Below are positions 20,225 through 29,858 of a DNA stretch of 64,000 nucleotides, piece after piece. Both the position numbers and the translations under genes were made by a program. Under the pieces are notes generated by a model. It searched no databases and was not told the DNA's origin. It was given only the letters and a program-made list of their open reading frames with translations. Source of the stretch: Jannaschia rubra (GTDB taxonomy: Bacteria > Pseudomonadota > Alphaproteobacteria > Rhodobacterales > Rhodobacteraceae); NCBI RefSeq assembly GCF_001403735.1, contig NZ_CXPG01000020.1, positions 682,001 through 746,000 of the forward strand, read 5' to 3'. Positions within the stretch are counted from its first letter, which is position 1, and every line of letters begins with the position of its first letter.

Positions 20225-22171
20225 TCACTTTTTCTTCGTCTTTTCCCAGACCTTCGTGTCGAGAAGGCCCTGCAGGTAATCCGACAGCCCGACGTCGTCG
20301 TCGCTGCCCATGTCTTCGTCGCGCCGGGCGCGCTGTGTTTCCTCGCGCCGACGGCTGGCCTGCGCCAGCCGCCAGGTCATCGCTTCGTCCGCGCTCTCGT
20401 CGAAATCCTCGATCGCCTCGCGCCGTTCCCGGTCGGCGCCGCGCCGCGCGTCGAGCCGATCGAGCGCGTCGCGGATACAATGCCGCGCGCCGTTCGCATC
20501 GGCCCGGGTGACGGGCGAAATGCCCAAATGGCGCTGGGCGAACAGCGTTTCAAGGGGCTGCGGTCCCAGTTCCGCGTCGATGGCCGCCCGCATGTCGCCG
20601 CCCGGGTCGAGGGAGAGAAGCGCGGCGGCCAGCCGGCCGTGCCCGCCTGTCCAGGGCACGGTTTCAAGGTCATGCGCGAATTCGGCGATGAGCGAGGGGT
20701 GCCGCACGAAGCCGGCCAGCGCCACCTGTTCGAGCAGGAGGTCGGGGTCGGAGGTTCCCGAAGCCAGCGCCGATGCCCGTGCCGTGACCGAGGGCGGGGC
20801 GGGGGGCGGCTGCCACCGGCGGCCGGGAACCCAGGGCGTGCGGGGGCGGGGCTGGAAAGGGCGGTCGTCCTGCCGGGCATTGAGGGGCGTGCCGAACAGA
20901 TCGGCGCGCAGGCGGGCGATCTCCTCGCCGTAATGACGGCGAAGCATGGGGTCCTTGATCCGGTGCAGCAGGGCGCGCAGATCCCGGTCGAGCATGGCGC
21001 GGCGTTCGGGGCTGTCGAAGGATTTGCCTTCGACCTCGCGCTGCCAGAGGAGCGAGAGCATCGGTCGCGCCTCGTCCAGAACGGCCTGCATGGCGGCGGC
21101 GCCCCGGGCGCGGATCAGGTCGTCGGGGTCCTGGCCTTCGGGCAGGACGGCGAAGCGCAGGGATTGCCCGGCCTCGATCAGCGGCAGCGCCAGATCGGCC
21201 ACGCGCAGGCCGGCCCGCTGCCCCGCCGCATCGCCGTCGAGCGCGATCAGCGGCTCGGGCGTGACGCGCCAGAGCATCTGCAACTGCCGCTCGGTGACGG
21301 CGGTGCCCAGGGGGGCCACGGCCGCGTCGAACCCCGCCTGCGCCAGCGCGATCACGTCCATGTAGCCTTCGGCGACGACCAGCTTCTGCCCCTTGCCCGC
21401 CGCCGCGCGCGCGGGCCCCAGGTTGTAAAGGTTCGAGCCCTTGTCGAACAGCGCGGTTTCCGGCGAGTTCAGGTATTTCGCCTTGGCGTTCGGGTTCATC
21501 GCCCGCCCGCCGAAGCCGATGCAGCGGCCGCGCGGGTCGCGGATCGGAAAGACGATGCGGTGGATGAAGCGGTCGCGCGCCGGGCGGCCGTCTTCCGGCG
21601 GCACCGCGAGCCCCGCGCCTTCCAGCAGGTCGAAGGGCACGCCCCGGTCGGCCATCGCCGAGACGAAGGCGTCGGAGGTGTCGGGCGCGAAGCCGATCTC
21701 GAACCGGTCGAGGGTGGCAGGCGTCAGGCCGCGCCGGTCGAGATAGGCGCGCGCCTCGGCCGCGGCACCGGTCTTGAGTTGCAGGCGGAACCAGGCGACG
21801 GCCTGTTCGGTCACTTCGGCCAGGCGCGTCCGCAGGTCGGCCTTCTCGGCGGCGCGGGGGTCGCGGGCGGGCATGGGCATCCCGGCCTCGGCGGCGAGGA
21901 TCTCGACCGCCTCCATGAAGCCCACGTTCTCGGTCTCCTGCACGAAGCCGAAGACGTTGCCCTTGGCCTGGCAGCCGAAGCAGTAGTAGAACCCCTTCCG
22001 GTCATCGACGTGGAAGCTGGGAGATTTTTCCTGATGGAAGGGGCAGGGCGCCCACCAGTCGCCTTTGGCCTGGTTGGTCTTCTTCATGTCCCAGGTCACG
22101 CGCCGCCCGACCACCTGAGACAGGCTCAGCCGGTTGCGGAGATCGTCGAGAAAGCTGTCGGGCAGGCGCAT
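20225..22171 (-). CDS. dnaG: DNA primase DnaG
   Basis: A 648-residue replication primase. The N-terminal CHC2 zinc finger is complete (Cys43, His46, Cys64, Cys67). The TOPRIM catalytic core contains [28 protein letters not shown] with the acidic metal-site residues, and a C-terminal DnaB-interaction region follows. The upstream gene on the other strand starts about 110 bases away. It is followed by rpoD after an 82-base gap. Confidence 0.96.
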   Translation of the reverse strand: MRLPDSFLDDLRNRLSLSQVVGRRVTWDMKKTNQAKGDWWAPCPFHQEKSPSFHVDDRKGFYYCFGCQAKGNVFGFVQETENVGFMEAVEILAAEAGMPMPARDPRAAEKADLRTRLAEVTEQAVAWFRLQLKTGAAAEARAYLDRRGLTPATLDRFEIGFAPDTSDAFVSAMADRGVPFDLLEGAGLAVPPEDGRPARDRFIHRIVFPIRDPRGRCIGFGGRAMNPNAKAKYLNSPETALFDKGSNLYNLGPARAAAGKGQKLVVAEGYMDVIALAQAGFDAAVAPLGTAVTERQLQMLWRVTPEPLIALDGDAAGQRAGLRVADLALPLIEAGQSLRFAVLPEGQDPDDLIRARGAAAMQAVLDEARPMLSLLWQREVEGKSFDSPERRAMLDRDLRALLHRIKDPMLRRHYGEEIARLRADLFGTPLNARQDDRPFQPRPRTPWVPGRRWQPPPAPPSVTARASALASGTSDPDLLLEQVALAGFVRHPSLIAEFAHDLETVPWTGGHGRLAAALLSLDPGGDMRAAIDAELGPQPLETLFAQRHLGISPVTRADANGARHCIRDALDRLDARRGADRERREAIEDFDESADEAMTWRLAQASRRREETQRARRDEDMGSDDDVGLSDYLQGLLDTKVWEKTKKK

Positions 22172-22282
22172 GGTCTAGATATCGGGTGGCGGGGGGGCAG
22201 AGTCCAGTTGCCCCGGCGTCCGGCCAGGTTTCCGACCGCTTCCGTTCATGGAGTGGACCCGATTCATGGTTAGCGCGGAGTC

Positions 22283-22906
22283 ATGGAAAATTATCTGCAA
22301 ACCGATTTCATCGGCGTCGAGACCGGCGCCATTACGGTCAACTGGGTGGTGATGACCGCCGCCGTCGTGGGGTTGGGGCTGGCCGTGACGGCCGTCGTGG
22401 CCGGCGGCGTGGGGTCGTCGTCCGGGGACATCGCGGCGGTGCTGTCGGGCAATGACATCGCCTTTCGTGCAGCGCATTTCCACCGCACGCCGGTCGAGGT
22501 CGCGCAGGCCGCCGACCTGACGCACTACAACGCCCGTTGGGCGGGGCGGCGGACGGAGCGCCTGATGACCGGGTTGAGCGACCGCCAGTTGCGAAACCAG
22601 CAGCGCACATGGCGCCGGCGGCAGGCCGACCCCGCCTATGCCCAGCCGGACCGCGCGGCCGATCAGCTCGTCATGTTCGACATCGCCATGAAGGCACGGG
22701 GCGTCGACCCCCAACCCCTGACGGAGTATCCGGCCAAGGGACCGGCCGCCCGGTGCCGAACGACCAGGTGGCCTTTCCCGATGACGTCCGAACGTCAGCT
22801 TTCGGTGCAGTTTCCCGCACCAACGATCAGCTGGCCATCGATGAGGATGGTGTTGTTGGCGCCGCAATCGGTATTGTTGCCGGTGACGCTGCCATTGTTT
22901 TCCTGA
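22283..22906 (+). CDS. Pilin-like single-pass membrane protein, function unknown
   Basis: A frame of 207 codons. The N-terminus (MENYLQTDFIGVETGAITVNWVVMTAAVVGLG...) has one hydrophobic helix at about residues 20-45 preceded by an acidic segment, like short Flp/pilin-like proteins seen in Rhodobacterales near tadE genes. The middle part is basic and hydrophilic. The last 37 codons overlap the 3' end of the convergent TadE-like gene and look like antisense sequence, so the natural protein may have ended earlier or the frame may have shifted near 22745. The association with the neighbouring pilus genes is inference. Confidence 0.6.
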   Translation: MENYLQTDFIGVETGAITVNWVVMTAAVVGLGLAVTAVVAGGVGSSSGDIAAVLSGNDIAFRAAHFHRTPVEVAQAADLTHYNARWAGRRTERLMTGLSDRQLRNQQRTWRRRQADPAYAQPDRAADQLVMFDIAMKARGVDPQPLTEYPAKGPAARCRTTRWPFPMTSERQLSVQFPAPTISWPSMRMVLLAPQSVLLPVTLPLFS

Positions 22907-23463
22907 CCGTTGCCGGGGGCGAAGGCCAGGCGGGCGGCGTATCGCTGGCTGATGGGGGTGACCCGATCGACGATCCGATCCTTCAGACCGACTGAAAAGA
23001 ACGGCGCATCGTAGGTATAGCTTTCCACCAGCGTCACCCGTTCGTTCAGGTCCAGACGGGGGATCTGGTTCAGGTAGCCCTGCAGCCGTTCGGTGGTCAT
23101 GCCGGGCTGGCCGTCGGTGGCGTAGGACCAGATGACCTCCATCCCGTTGGCGCCGCGCCGCACCTCGGTGAAGCGCATGTAGCTGGCATCGGTCGAGAAG
23201 GTCATCGTTTCGTAGACGCGTTGCAGCCCGTCGAGATCGGCGGGCGTGACAAGACTGACCCTGCGCGACAGCATGTCGGCGACCGCGAAGTTCGCCTTGA
23301 TCATCTGCGTCTCGCGCCGGTAGCCGTCGAAGAACTGATAGCCCGCGACGTAGAGAAGACACAGCACGGGCAGCAGGAACGCCGCCTCGATCGACAGGGC
23401 CGCGAATTCGTCTTCGGCAAAGCGGCGCAGCGCGGAAGGCAGGCGGGACGGAGGCGATTGCAT
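22795..23463 (-). CDS. TadE-like pilus assembly protein
   Basis: A 222-residue protein with an N-terminal cytoplasmic stretch followed by the TadE-type segment SIEAAFLLPVLCLLYVAGYQFFDGYRRE (about 30-58), in which a glutamate precedes the hydrophobic helix as in pseudopilins. The rest is periplasmic, with two cysteines near the C-terminus. AGGA seven bases before ATG 23463 supports the start. It is the third gene of the VWA-TadE-TadE operon. TadE/TadF/TadG proteins are minor pseudopilins of the Tad (tight adherence) system; the main tad genes are not in the window. Confidence 0.82.
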   Translation of the reverse strand: MQSPPSRLPSALRRFAEDEFAALSIEAAFLLPVLCLLYVAGYQFFDGYRRETQMIKANFAVADMLSRRVSLVTPADLDGLQRVYETMTFSTDASYMRFTEVRRGANGMEVIWSYATDGQPGMTTERLQGYLNQIPRLDLNERVTLVESYTYDAPFFSVGLKDRIVDRVTPISQRYAARLAFAPGNGQENNGSVTGNNTDCGANNTILIDGQLIVGAGNCTES

Positions 23464-23473
23464 CGGGCGGTCC

Positions 23474-24091
23474 TCAGTTGGGCGCGTTCTGTTCGACGAC
23501 GAAGGCCGTCGATGTAACCATGCGGAAAGTGCCGTCCTCATCGTTGACGAGATGCGAGCCGAGTGTGCGGTTCGCGGCCAGGATCGTCAGCGGCAGCACA
23601 GGCTGCACCGAATAGCAGGCGCGCAGCAGGATCATCTTGCCCGTCCGGTTCGCGGTGAAGCTTGTCGTCGGGACAATGGAGGTGAGCTGGTTGACGCAGG
23701 GCGCGTCGACGGCTGGGGTGGAATAGGTCGTCTGGCTGATTTCGGTCAGCTCGATCAGCAGGTTCTCGTTGCAGTCGGGCAGGATCTGGGCGCGCGAGCA
23801 GATCTTGCGGCGGATCTGCCCCTGCGTCTGGGTATTGGCGGAGTCGAGACGGACGTCGCGCACGACCACGTCGACCGCGCGTTCCAGCATCACCTGTCGC
23901 GTCAACATGATCGAGGCGTCGAATGACGAGATGAAGACCATGAGGAACGCCGGCAGCAGCAGCACGAATTCGACCGTGGCCCCGCCCCGCTGGCCCTGAT
24001 CGCGGCTGAGGCGCAGGGCGAGGTCGAAAGGGGTCGCGAGCCGCGCGGCGAGGCGCGACCACCCGCGGGCCGGGATGCGCGCCCCCGTCAC
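23474..24091 (-). CDS. TadE/TadG-like pseudopilin
   Basis: A 205-residue protein whose GTG start at 24091 overlaps the TGA of the upstream VWA gene (GTGA). After a basic leader the pseudopilin motif GGATVEFVLLLPAFLMVFISSFDASI appears at about residues 36-61, a TadE signature. Four cysteines in the periplasmic part (for example CSRAQILPDCNENL) suggest disulfides. It is followed after about ten bases by a second TadE-like gene. Role inferred as minor pseudopilin or pilus-assembly factor. Confidence 0.83.
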   Translation of the reverse strand: MTGARIPARGWSRLAARLATPFDLALRLSRDQGQRGGATVEFVLLLPAFLMVFISSFDASIMLTRQVMLERAVDVVVRDVRLDSANTQTQGQIRRKICSRAQILPDCNENLLIELTEISQTTYSTPAVDAPCVNQLTSIVPTTSFTANRTGKMILLRACYSVQPVLPLTILAANRTLGSHLVNDEDGTFRMVTSTAFVVEQNAPN

Positions 24092-25911
24092 TGCGTCAGC
24101 CTCAGCCGGGTGACGGACGCCAGCACGTCGTCGAAGGCCTGCGCGATGTTGAGGTCGTCGATGTTGTAGTACCGCGCCTCGTTGTTGGGACCGGCGCAGT
24201 CGCGCATGGCCTTCTGCCCGTTCAGGGGGGCCTTGAAGGCGATGGTGTAGATCACGACCCCCGCATCGCGCGCCTTCTTGCAGAGCCGGGACAGGTTGTC
24301 GTCGGCGCGGGCCTGGTCGTGCGTCTGCTCCCAGGAGTAGAAGTAATGCGAGCGCAGATCCCAATCGACGCCTTTGAGCATGTCGTTGACGACATAGTTG
24401 AGCGGCAGCGCGGAATGCACGTCGGTCCAGTCGAGCATCACGGAGTTGCTGCCGCCATAGGGCTGCGACCACCACGTCCTCAGGTGCGGGATGTAGTACT
24501 TCTCCTTCTCCGGCGACCAGAAGGAATAGCGGACCCGATAGGTGCCGTCGTCGTCGCCGTCGAACTGTGCCCGGCATTCGGAATAGGACTGGTCGTGCGG
24601 CTCGCCCGCGCCGGCATCGCTGCGCGTGAGGCAGTAGCCGTCGTTCTTCCAGAAGCGGTTCGACGTACTGCTTCCGGTCCGCCGCGGAAGCGGGCCCCCC
24701 TTGGTGCTGTCGTCGTTGTCGCCCGGCCGCTCCCGAAAGACGCGAATGCCGGACTGCCCGCTGCGGCGCCAGGACTTGAGACCCCATTGGTTCGTGTTGT
24801 CACCGTCGGTCATCATCACCAGCACCTTGTGCGTTCCGACCGTGTTGTAGGGGACGGGTCGCCCGACGAAGACGGAGTCCACCCGGTGGTTACCTGGCAC
24901 ATCGGACGAGGTGATCATTTCGGAAAGTTCGTCGTTCGACGAAGGGTCGAGCAGCAGGGTGCCCCATTTGACCCCCTGATCCATCGCCGTCCAGCCGCCA
25001 GCGCCAAGGCCACGGATGTGGGACCGGAGTTCGACGATGTCGTTCGACCAGGCCAGGACCGCGCCGTATTCCCCGCGTTCGCAGTTCGGCCGAGGCGTCA
25101 GCCCGCGATCGTTGCCTTGCTTGTAGTTCGTGCGGAAGTCGAAGTCGCCCATCCGCTGCAGCCTGCTTCCCCGCGGCAGATCGAGGCGGTTGAAGTCGCT
25201 GTTTTCGAAGACGGCGCAATGCGACAGGTCGTGTTCGCGCGTCATGTCGAAGACGTGCCCCACGGTCGAGCCGGCGTTGACGCGGTCGTTATAGGGCACG
25301 ATCGAGATGGTGCTGAGTTCCTCGCGCCCCTTGAGAAGCTGGCCCACGAAGTCGGAAGCGGCATCGCGCAACGCCGCGATCTTGGAGCCGCCCATGGAGC
25401 CCGAGATGTCGAGGACGAGCGAGAGTTCGAGTTCGGTTCGCACCTCACGCGCCTGTGACGACACGGGCTGGACCAGCGTGTCGACGCCCAGCAGGTTCAT
25501 GAACAGGCTGTTGGTGCGGGCATCGGAGTTGATCGTCACCAGGCGTTCGGAACCGCTGGTCCGGGAGGTCACGAAGACGGATTTGTCGTCGAGACCGGCG
25601 GCGCGCACGTAGTCGCGGACGATTTCCTGCGCGTCGCGCGGCGCCGCCATCCCGGCGGCATCGAGCGATTGTCGGTCGCGCAGACGTGCCGCTGACAACG
25701 ACGCGCGGTCGATGGCGTACTGGAGTTCCGTGCGCGCGACCTCGGAGCGCATGATGTCGAGCGCGACCCCCGCGGCGATCAGCATCATCAGGAAGATGAA
25801 CAGGCCGAAGATGGTCAGGCTGCCATCCTCACGGCGACCGAAGGCGGTCGCGGCCCCGGCGGCGGCCGGCGGGCGGGAGGGGACGAGAATGCGGTTCACG
25901 GCAGACACCAC
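24088..25911 (-). CDS. TadG-like protein with von Willebrand factor A domain
   Basis: A 607-residue protein: a short cytoplasmic part, one membrane helix (about 32-52, GSLTIFGLFIFLMMLIAAGVALDIMR), a Tad_N-type region, then a VWA domain beginning at about 160 with a complete MIDAS motif DISGSMGGS (168-176). The C-terminal LVMMTDGDNTNQW stretch supplies a later VWA element. Such proteins are membrane-anchored surface or periplasmic adhesion factors in Tad loci. The start is GTG 25911, with a second GTG next to it and no clear ribosome site, so the exact start is uncertain. First gene of the three-gene operon. Confidence 0.85.
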   Translation of the reverse strand: MVSAVNRILVPSRPPAAAGAATAFGRREDGSLTIFGLFIFLMMLIAAGVALDIMRSEVARTELQYAIDRASLSAARLRDRQSLDAAGMAAPRDAQEIVRDYVRAAGLDDKSVFVTSRTSGSERLVTINSDARTNSLFMNLLGVDTLVQPVSSQAREVRTELELSLVLDISGSMGGSKIAALRDAASDFVGQLLKGREELSTISIVPYNDRVNAGSTVGHVFDMTREHDLSHCAVFENSDFNRLDLPRGSRLQRMGDFDFRTNYKQGNDRGLTPRPNCERGEYGAVLAWSNDIVELRSHIRGLGAGGWTAMDQGVKWGTLLLDPSSNDELSEMITSSDVPGNHRVDSVFVGRPVPYNTVGTHKVLVMMTDGDNTNQWGLKSWRRSGQSGIRVFRERPGDNDDSTKGGPLPRRTGSSTSNRFWKNDGYCLTRSDAGAGEPHDQSYSECRAQFDGDDDGTYRVRYSFWSPEKEKYYIPHLRTWWSQPYGGSNSVMLDWTDVHSALPLNYVVNDMLKGVDWDLRSHYFYSWEQTHDQARADDNLSRLCKKARDAGVVIYTIAFKAPLNGQKAMRDCAGPNNEARYYNIDDLNIAQAFDDVLASVTRLRLTQ

Positions 25912-26125
25912 GCGTTTGGAAACGGAACAGGCGATGCGACCGGACTGAGTCGCATCGACTTTTATCCAATCGGATCGCGGTCATCGCCGGGCGCGATCGA
26001 GGTCAAATCTTGGCATTGTCCGTGCAATTCGACCTATCCCCTGTCTTTGGGTCTGTCGTTTCGCCATCGGGGCGCTAGTCTTGGCGACGAAGCGGGCCGA
26101 CCCGCGCCACGGCAAGGAGACCGGG

Positions 26126-27553
26126 ATGAGTGTTCAGAATGGCGGCTTCAGCGCCTCCGTCAACGCGATGTATGATCGCGCGGTGCAGCTGATGGATCTG
26201 CGTCCGGGCCTGGTGAAGAAGATCCGGGTCTGCAACGCGACCTATACCGTGCGTTTCGGCGTGCGCCTGCGGGGCGAGATACATACGTTCACCGGCTATC
26301 GCTCGGTCCATTCCGAACACATGGAGCCGGTCAAGGGCGGCATCCGCTACTCCCTGGCCGTCAACCAGGACGAGGTGGAGGCGCTGGCGGCGCTGATGAC
26401 CTACAAGTGCGCGCTGGTCGAGACGCCGTTCGGCGGAGCGAAGGGCGGGCTCTGCATCGACCCCACCGAATGGGAGCCGCACGAGCTGGAGCAGATCACC
26501 CGACGGTTCGCCTATGAGCTGATCAAGCGCGACATGATCAACCCCGCCCAGAACGTGCCGGCCCCCGACATGGGCACGGGCGAGCGTGAGATGGCGTGGA
26601 TCTCCGACCAGTACCAGCGGATGAACACCACCGACATCAACGGCCGCGCCTGCGTCACCGGCAAGCCGCTGAACGCCGGCGGTATCGCCGGGCGGATCGA
26701 GGCGACGGGACGGGGCGTGCAATACGCCCTGCGGGAGTTCTTCCGCCATGACGACGACGTGAAATCGGCGGGGCTCGACGGCACGCTGGAGGGCAAGCGG
26801 ATCATCGTGCAGGGCTTTGGCAACGTGGGCTTCCACGCGGCGAGCTTTCTCTCGCGCGAGGACGGCGCTCTCGTGACCGCCGTGCTGGAGCGGGACGGGG
26901 CAGTGCAGTCCGACGCCGGCATCGACATCGATACGCTGCACATGCACATCCGCGAGAACGGCGGGGTCAAGGGCTTCCCCGGCGCGACCTATCACGAGGA
27001 CGGTGCGAAGCTGCTGGAGGCGGAATGCGACATCCTGATTCCCGCCGCGATGGAGGGGACGATCCACGAGGGCAACGCCCGTGAGATCAAGGCCCCCCTC
27101 ATCATCGAGGCGGCGAACGGGCCGATCACGGCCGAGGCCAACGACATCCTGCGCGACCGCGGCTGCATCATCATTCCCGACCTCTATGCCAACGCGGGCG
27201 GCGTCACGGTCAGCTATTTCGAATGGGTCAAGAACCTGACGCACATCCGGTTCGGCCGGATGGAGCGGCGGGCCGAGGAAGCGCGCCACCAGCTTCTCGT
27301 GGACGAGCTGGAGCGTCTGTCGAAGAACCGCGACGTCCCATGGACCCTGTCGAGCGACTTCAAGACCAGCTATCTGCGCGGGGCCGGCGAGCTGGAGCTG
27401 GTGCGCTCGGGCCTCGACGATACGATGCGGGCGGCTTACGGCGCCATGCGTGAGGTCTGGCGCGCGCGCGACGACGTGCCCGACCTGCGGACGGCGGCTT
27501 TCATCGTGTCGATCGGCCGGATCGCGGCCAGCTATCAGGCCAAGGGGCTCTGA
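26126..27553 (+). CDS. Glu/Leu/Phe/Val dehydrogenase family protein (glutamate dehydrogenase)
   Basis: A 475-residue dehydrogenase. The N-terminal catalytic domain has the substrate lysines in GGIRYS and in KCALVETPFGGAKGG, followed by PAPDMGTGEREMAWI. The C-terminal Rossmann domain has VQGFGNVGFHAA. The length and pattern match NAD(P)-dependent glutamate dehydrogenases, which interconvert glutamate and 2-oxoglutarate. AAGGAGA precedes ATG 26126. The 214 bases upstream, shared with the divergent VWA gene, contain the promoter region, but I see no unambiguous boxes. Confidence 0.92.
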   Translation: MSVQNGGFSASVNAMYDRAVQLMDLRPGLVKKIRVCNATYTVRFGVRLRGEIHTFTGYRSVHSEHMEPVKGGIRYSLAVNQDEVEALAALMTYKCALVETPFGGAKGGLCIDPTEWEPHELEQITRRFAYELIKRDMINPAQNVPAPDMGTGEREMAWISDQYQRMNTTDINGRACVTGKPLNAGGIAGRIEATGRGVQYALREFFRHDDDVKSAGLDGTLEGKRIIVQGFGNVGFHAASFLSREDGALVTAVLERDGAVQSDAGIDIDTLHMHIRENGGVKGFPGATYHEDGAKLLEAECDILIPAAMEGTIHEGNAREIKAPLIIEAANGPITAEANDILRDRGCIIIPDLYANAGGVTVSYFEWVKNLTHIRFGRMERRAEEARHQLLVDELERLSKNRDVPWTLSSDFKTSYLRGAGELELVRSGLDDTMRAAYGAMREVWRARDDVPDLRTAAFIVSIGRIAASYQAKGL

Positions 27554-27565
27554 CCTTCGGGGGCG

Positions 27566-29512
27566 TCAGGCGGTCTTTTCGTCCGGCGCCTCCGCCACCA
27601 CCTCCTCCTCCTCGTCGTCGGAGGTGACGGCGCGGGCGGCCTCGGGGTTCTCGCCGAAGCGCGCCAGCAGGGCGTTTTCCAGCCCCTTGTTGTATTCGCG
27701 CGCGCGGGCCGCGTATTCCGGGTTCCGGTCGATGGGGACACCGGGTTTCCAGAGCTTCGCCAGGTCCAGCAGCATCTCGCGGTCGTGGCGGAAATAGGCG
27801 TCGCGCGCGGCATGGGCGTCGGTTTCCGACCAGCCCAGTTTTTCGAGCACGTAGCGGCCGGCGCGCAGCGAGCTGTCGAAATTCTCGCGCACGATCTGAT
27901 CGGCGCCCGCGCGGTAGAGCTCGTAGACATGGACGCGGTCATAGGCGCGGGCGATGACGTGGATATCCGGGTTCGCGGCCTTCGCCATTCGCGCCAGACG
28001 CACTGCTCCCGCCCGGTCGTCGAGCGCGATGACGAGAACCTTCGCCGTGCTCAGTCCCGCGGCCTCGAGCATCTCGGGGCGGAGCGGGTCGCCCATGTAG
28101 GTCTTGAGGCCGAAGGTCCGCAGAAGCTGAATCGTCTGGATGTCGCGGTCTAGGACCACGGTGGTCAGGCCCAACCCGTGCAGCATCCGCTGGATCACCT
28201 GCCCGAAGCGGCCGACGCCGGCGATGATGACCTCGCCCTTCTCGTCGATCTCGTCGTCGGGTGCGGTGTCCGAGTGGTCGCGGGACCGGGCGGCAAGGTG
28301 GTCGTTGGCTATGAACAGGAGCGGCGTCAGCAGCATCGACAGGGCGATGGAGAGCAGCAGGATGGCCGAAAGCTCCGCCCCGAAGACGCCGTCGGTGACG
28401 GCGACCGACACCAGAACGAAGCCGAACTCACCGGCCTGCGCGAGGCTCAGCGTGAACAGGATGCGGTCGCGCCCCTTGAGCCGCGACAGGAGCGTGAGCC
28501 CGAACAGGATCGCCCCCTTGATCGCCATGAGCCCGACAACGGTGGCGGCCACCGTGAACGGCGCGCCGATCAGGGTGCCGAAGTCGATGCCCGCGCCGAC
28601 CGTGATGAAGAACAGGCCGAGCAGCAGGCCCTTGAACGGCTCGATGTCGGCCTGAAGCTCATGCCGGAACTCGGAGTTGGCGAGGACCACGCCCGCGAGG
28701 AACGCGCCGAGTGCCGGCGACAGGCCCACGAGCGTCATCAGGACGGCGACGCCGATCACGAACAGGAGCGAGACGATGGTGTTCATTTCGCGCAGGCGGG
28801 CGCGGCCGGCGAAGGTGAAGATCGGACGGGTCAGGAAGCGGCCGCCCAGGATCACCACGGCGACGGCGCCCACCGTCATCCAGGCCACGCCCCAGCCCGG
28901 AAGCTGGTCGACCCAGCCCGCGGCGTCGGCCATCATCTGTGCGCTTTCGCCGTCGCCGATGCGGGGCGCCTCCTCGGCCGCGCGGGAACTGGCGATGCCG
29001 CCGCTGCCCAGAAGCGGCATCAGCGCGAGCATCGGCAGCACGGCGATGTCCTGGGCCAGAAGGACGGAAAAGGACGACCGGCCGCCGCGCGTGCCGTTCA
29101 GCTTGCGCTCGTTCAGGGTCTGCATGACGATGGCGGTCGAGGAGGGCGCGAAGATCATGCCGACCGCGACCGACACCTGCCAGGTGTAACCCAGCATCCA
29201 GGCCACCCCGGCGATGGCCGCCCCCGTGATAACGACCTGCCCGAGCCCCAGGCCCAACAGGCGGCCGCGCATGCTCCAGAGCGTTTTCGGATCGAGTTCC
29301 AGGCCGATCAGGAACAGCATCATGACGACGCCGAATTCGGCGAAATGCTGCAGCGCCTCGGTCTCGGAGCCGACGAGGCCGGTCAGCGGGCCGATGACGA
29401 TGCCCGCGATGAGATAGCCGAGCACCGAGCCGAAGCCCATGCGCACGGCGAGCGGAACGCAGAGCGTCGCCACACCCAGGTAGATCACGGCCTGAAAGAG
29501 GAAGGAGTCCAT
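27566..29512 (-). CDS. CPA2-family K+/H+ (or Na+/H+) antiporter with TrkA-N domain (Kef type)
   Basis: A 648-residue membrane protein: about 12 hydrophobic segments in residues 1-390, then a cytoplasmic RCK/TrkA-N domain with the GVGRFGQVIQRML nucleotide-binding motif (about 427-440). The VGFGSVLGYLIAG-like N-terminus and the FAPSSTAIVMQTL and GAFLAGVVLANS motifs are characteristic of KefB/KefC-like transporters. Their activity is gated by NAD(H) or glutathione adducts in known members; the ion specificity here is not determined. ATG 29512 lies just before the first helix. It is convergent with the glutamate dehydrogenase gene with 12 bases between. Confidence 0.9.
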   Translation of the reverse strand: MDSFLFQAVIYLGVATLCVPLAVRMGFGSVLGYLIAGIVIGPLTGLVGSETEALQHFAEFGVVMMLFLIGLELDPKTLWSMRGRLLGLGLGQVVITGAAIAGVAWMLGYTWQVSVAVGMIFAPSSTAIVMQTLNERKLNGTRGGRSSFSVLLAQDIAVLPMLALMPLLGSGGIASSRAAEEAPRIGDGESAQMMADAAGWVDQLPGWGVAWMTVGAVAVVILGGRFLTRPIFTFAGRARLREMNTIVSLLFVIGVAVLMTLVGLSPALGAFLAGVVLANSEFRHELQADIEPFKGLLLGLFFITVGAGIDFGTLIGAPFTVAATVVGLMAIKGAILFGLTLLSRLKGRDRILFTLSLAQAGEFGFVLVSVAVTDGVFGAELSAILLLSIALSMLLTPLLFIANDHLAARSRDHSDTAPDDEIDEKGEVIIAGVGRFGQVIQRMLHGLGLTTVVLDRDIQTIQLLRTFGLKTYMGDPLRPEMLEAAGLSTAKVLVIALDDRAGAVRLARMAKAANPDIHVIARAYDRVHVYELYRAGADQIVRENFDSSLRAGRYVLEKLGWSETDAHAARDAYFRHDREMLLDLAKLWKPGVPIDRNPEYAARAREYNKGLENALLARFGENPEAARAVTSDDEEEEVVAEAPDEKTA

Positions 29513-29858
29513 CGTCAGCGTGTATGGCAACCCCGCCGGGCGGGCAACGGGCGACGCGCCTGCCCGGGGCAGGCACCTCTGCAAAGGTTCGGGCCGAACG
29601 GTCGCTTGACGCTTACCATCGGCCAAACCGTGCCGGCGGATCGCGTTCCGCAAACTGGTGAAATTGCGGGGGAACCTTCCGGGGAACGCGCCGTTGGGTC
29701 TCCATACCGCACCCCGGATCGGGGGACATCCCGGTCCGCATCCGTTTCACGTCTCCGGTCGCCTTCCCGGTGGTTGTGCGGTGCGGGAGGTGGCCGTTGG
29801 AGCGGCGCCCCGGTTCCGAAAGGGCCGGGGCGTTCGTCATTTTGACAGGGCCGTACCG
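29513..29858. other. Gene-free stretch between pntB and the antiporter gene
   Basis: No coding sequence is supported on either strand. It holds a hairpin (separate entry), a 13-base interrupted palindrome GTTCGGGCCGAAC at 29587-29599, and presumably the minus-strand promoter of the antiporter gene. Confidence 0.45.
29806..29832 (-). terminator. Hairpin downstream of pntB
   Basis: Perfect 8-bp stem CGCCCCGG / CCGGGGCG with an 11-nt loop, starting about 26 bases after the pntB stop. It has no T-run on the minus strand, so its role as terminator is likely but not certain. Confidence 0.4.
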
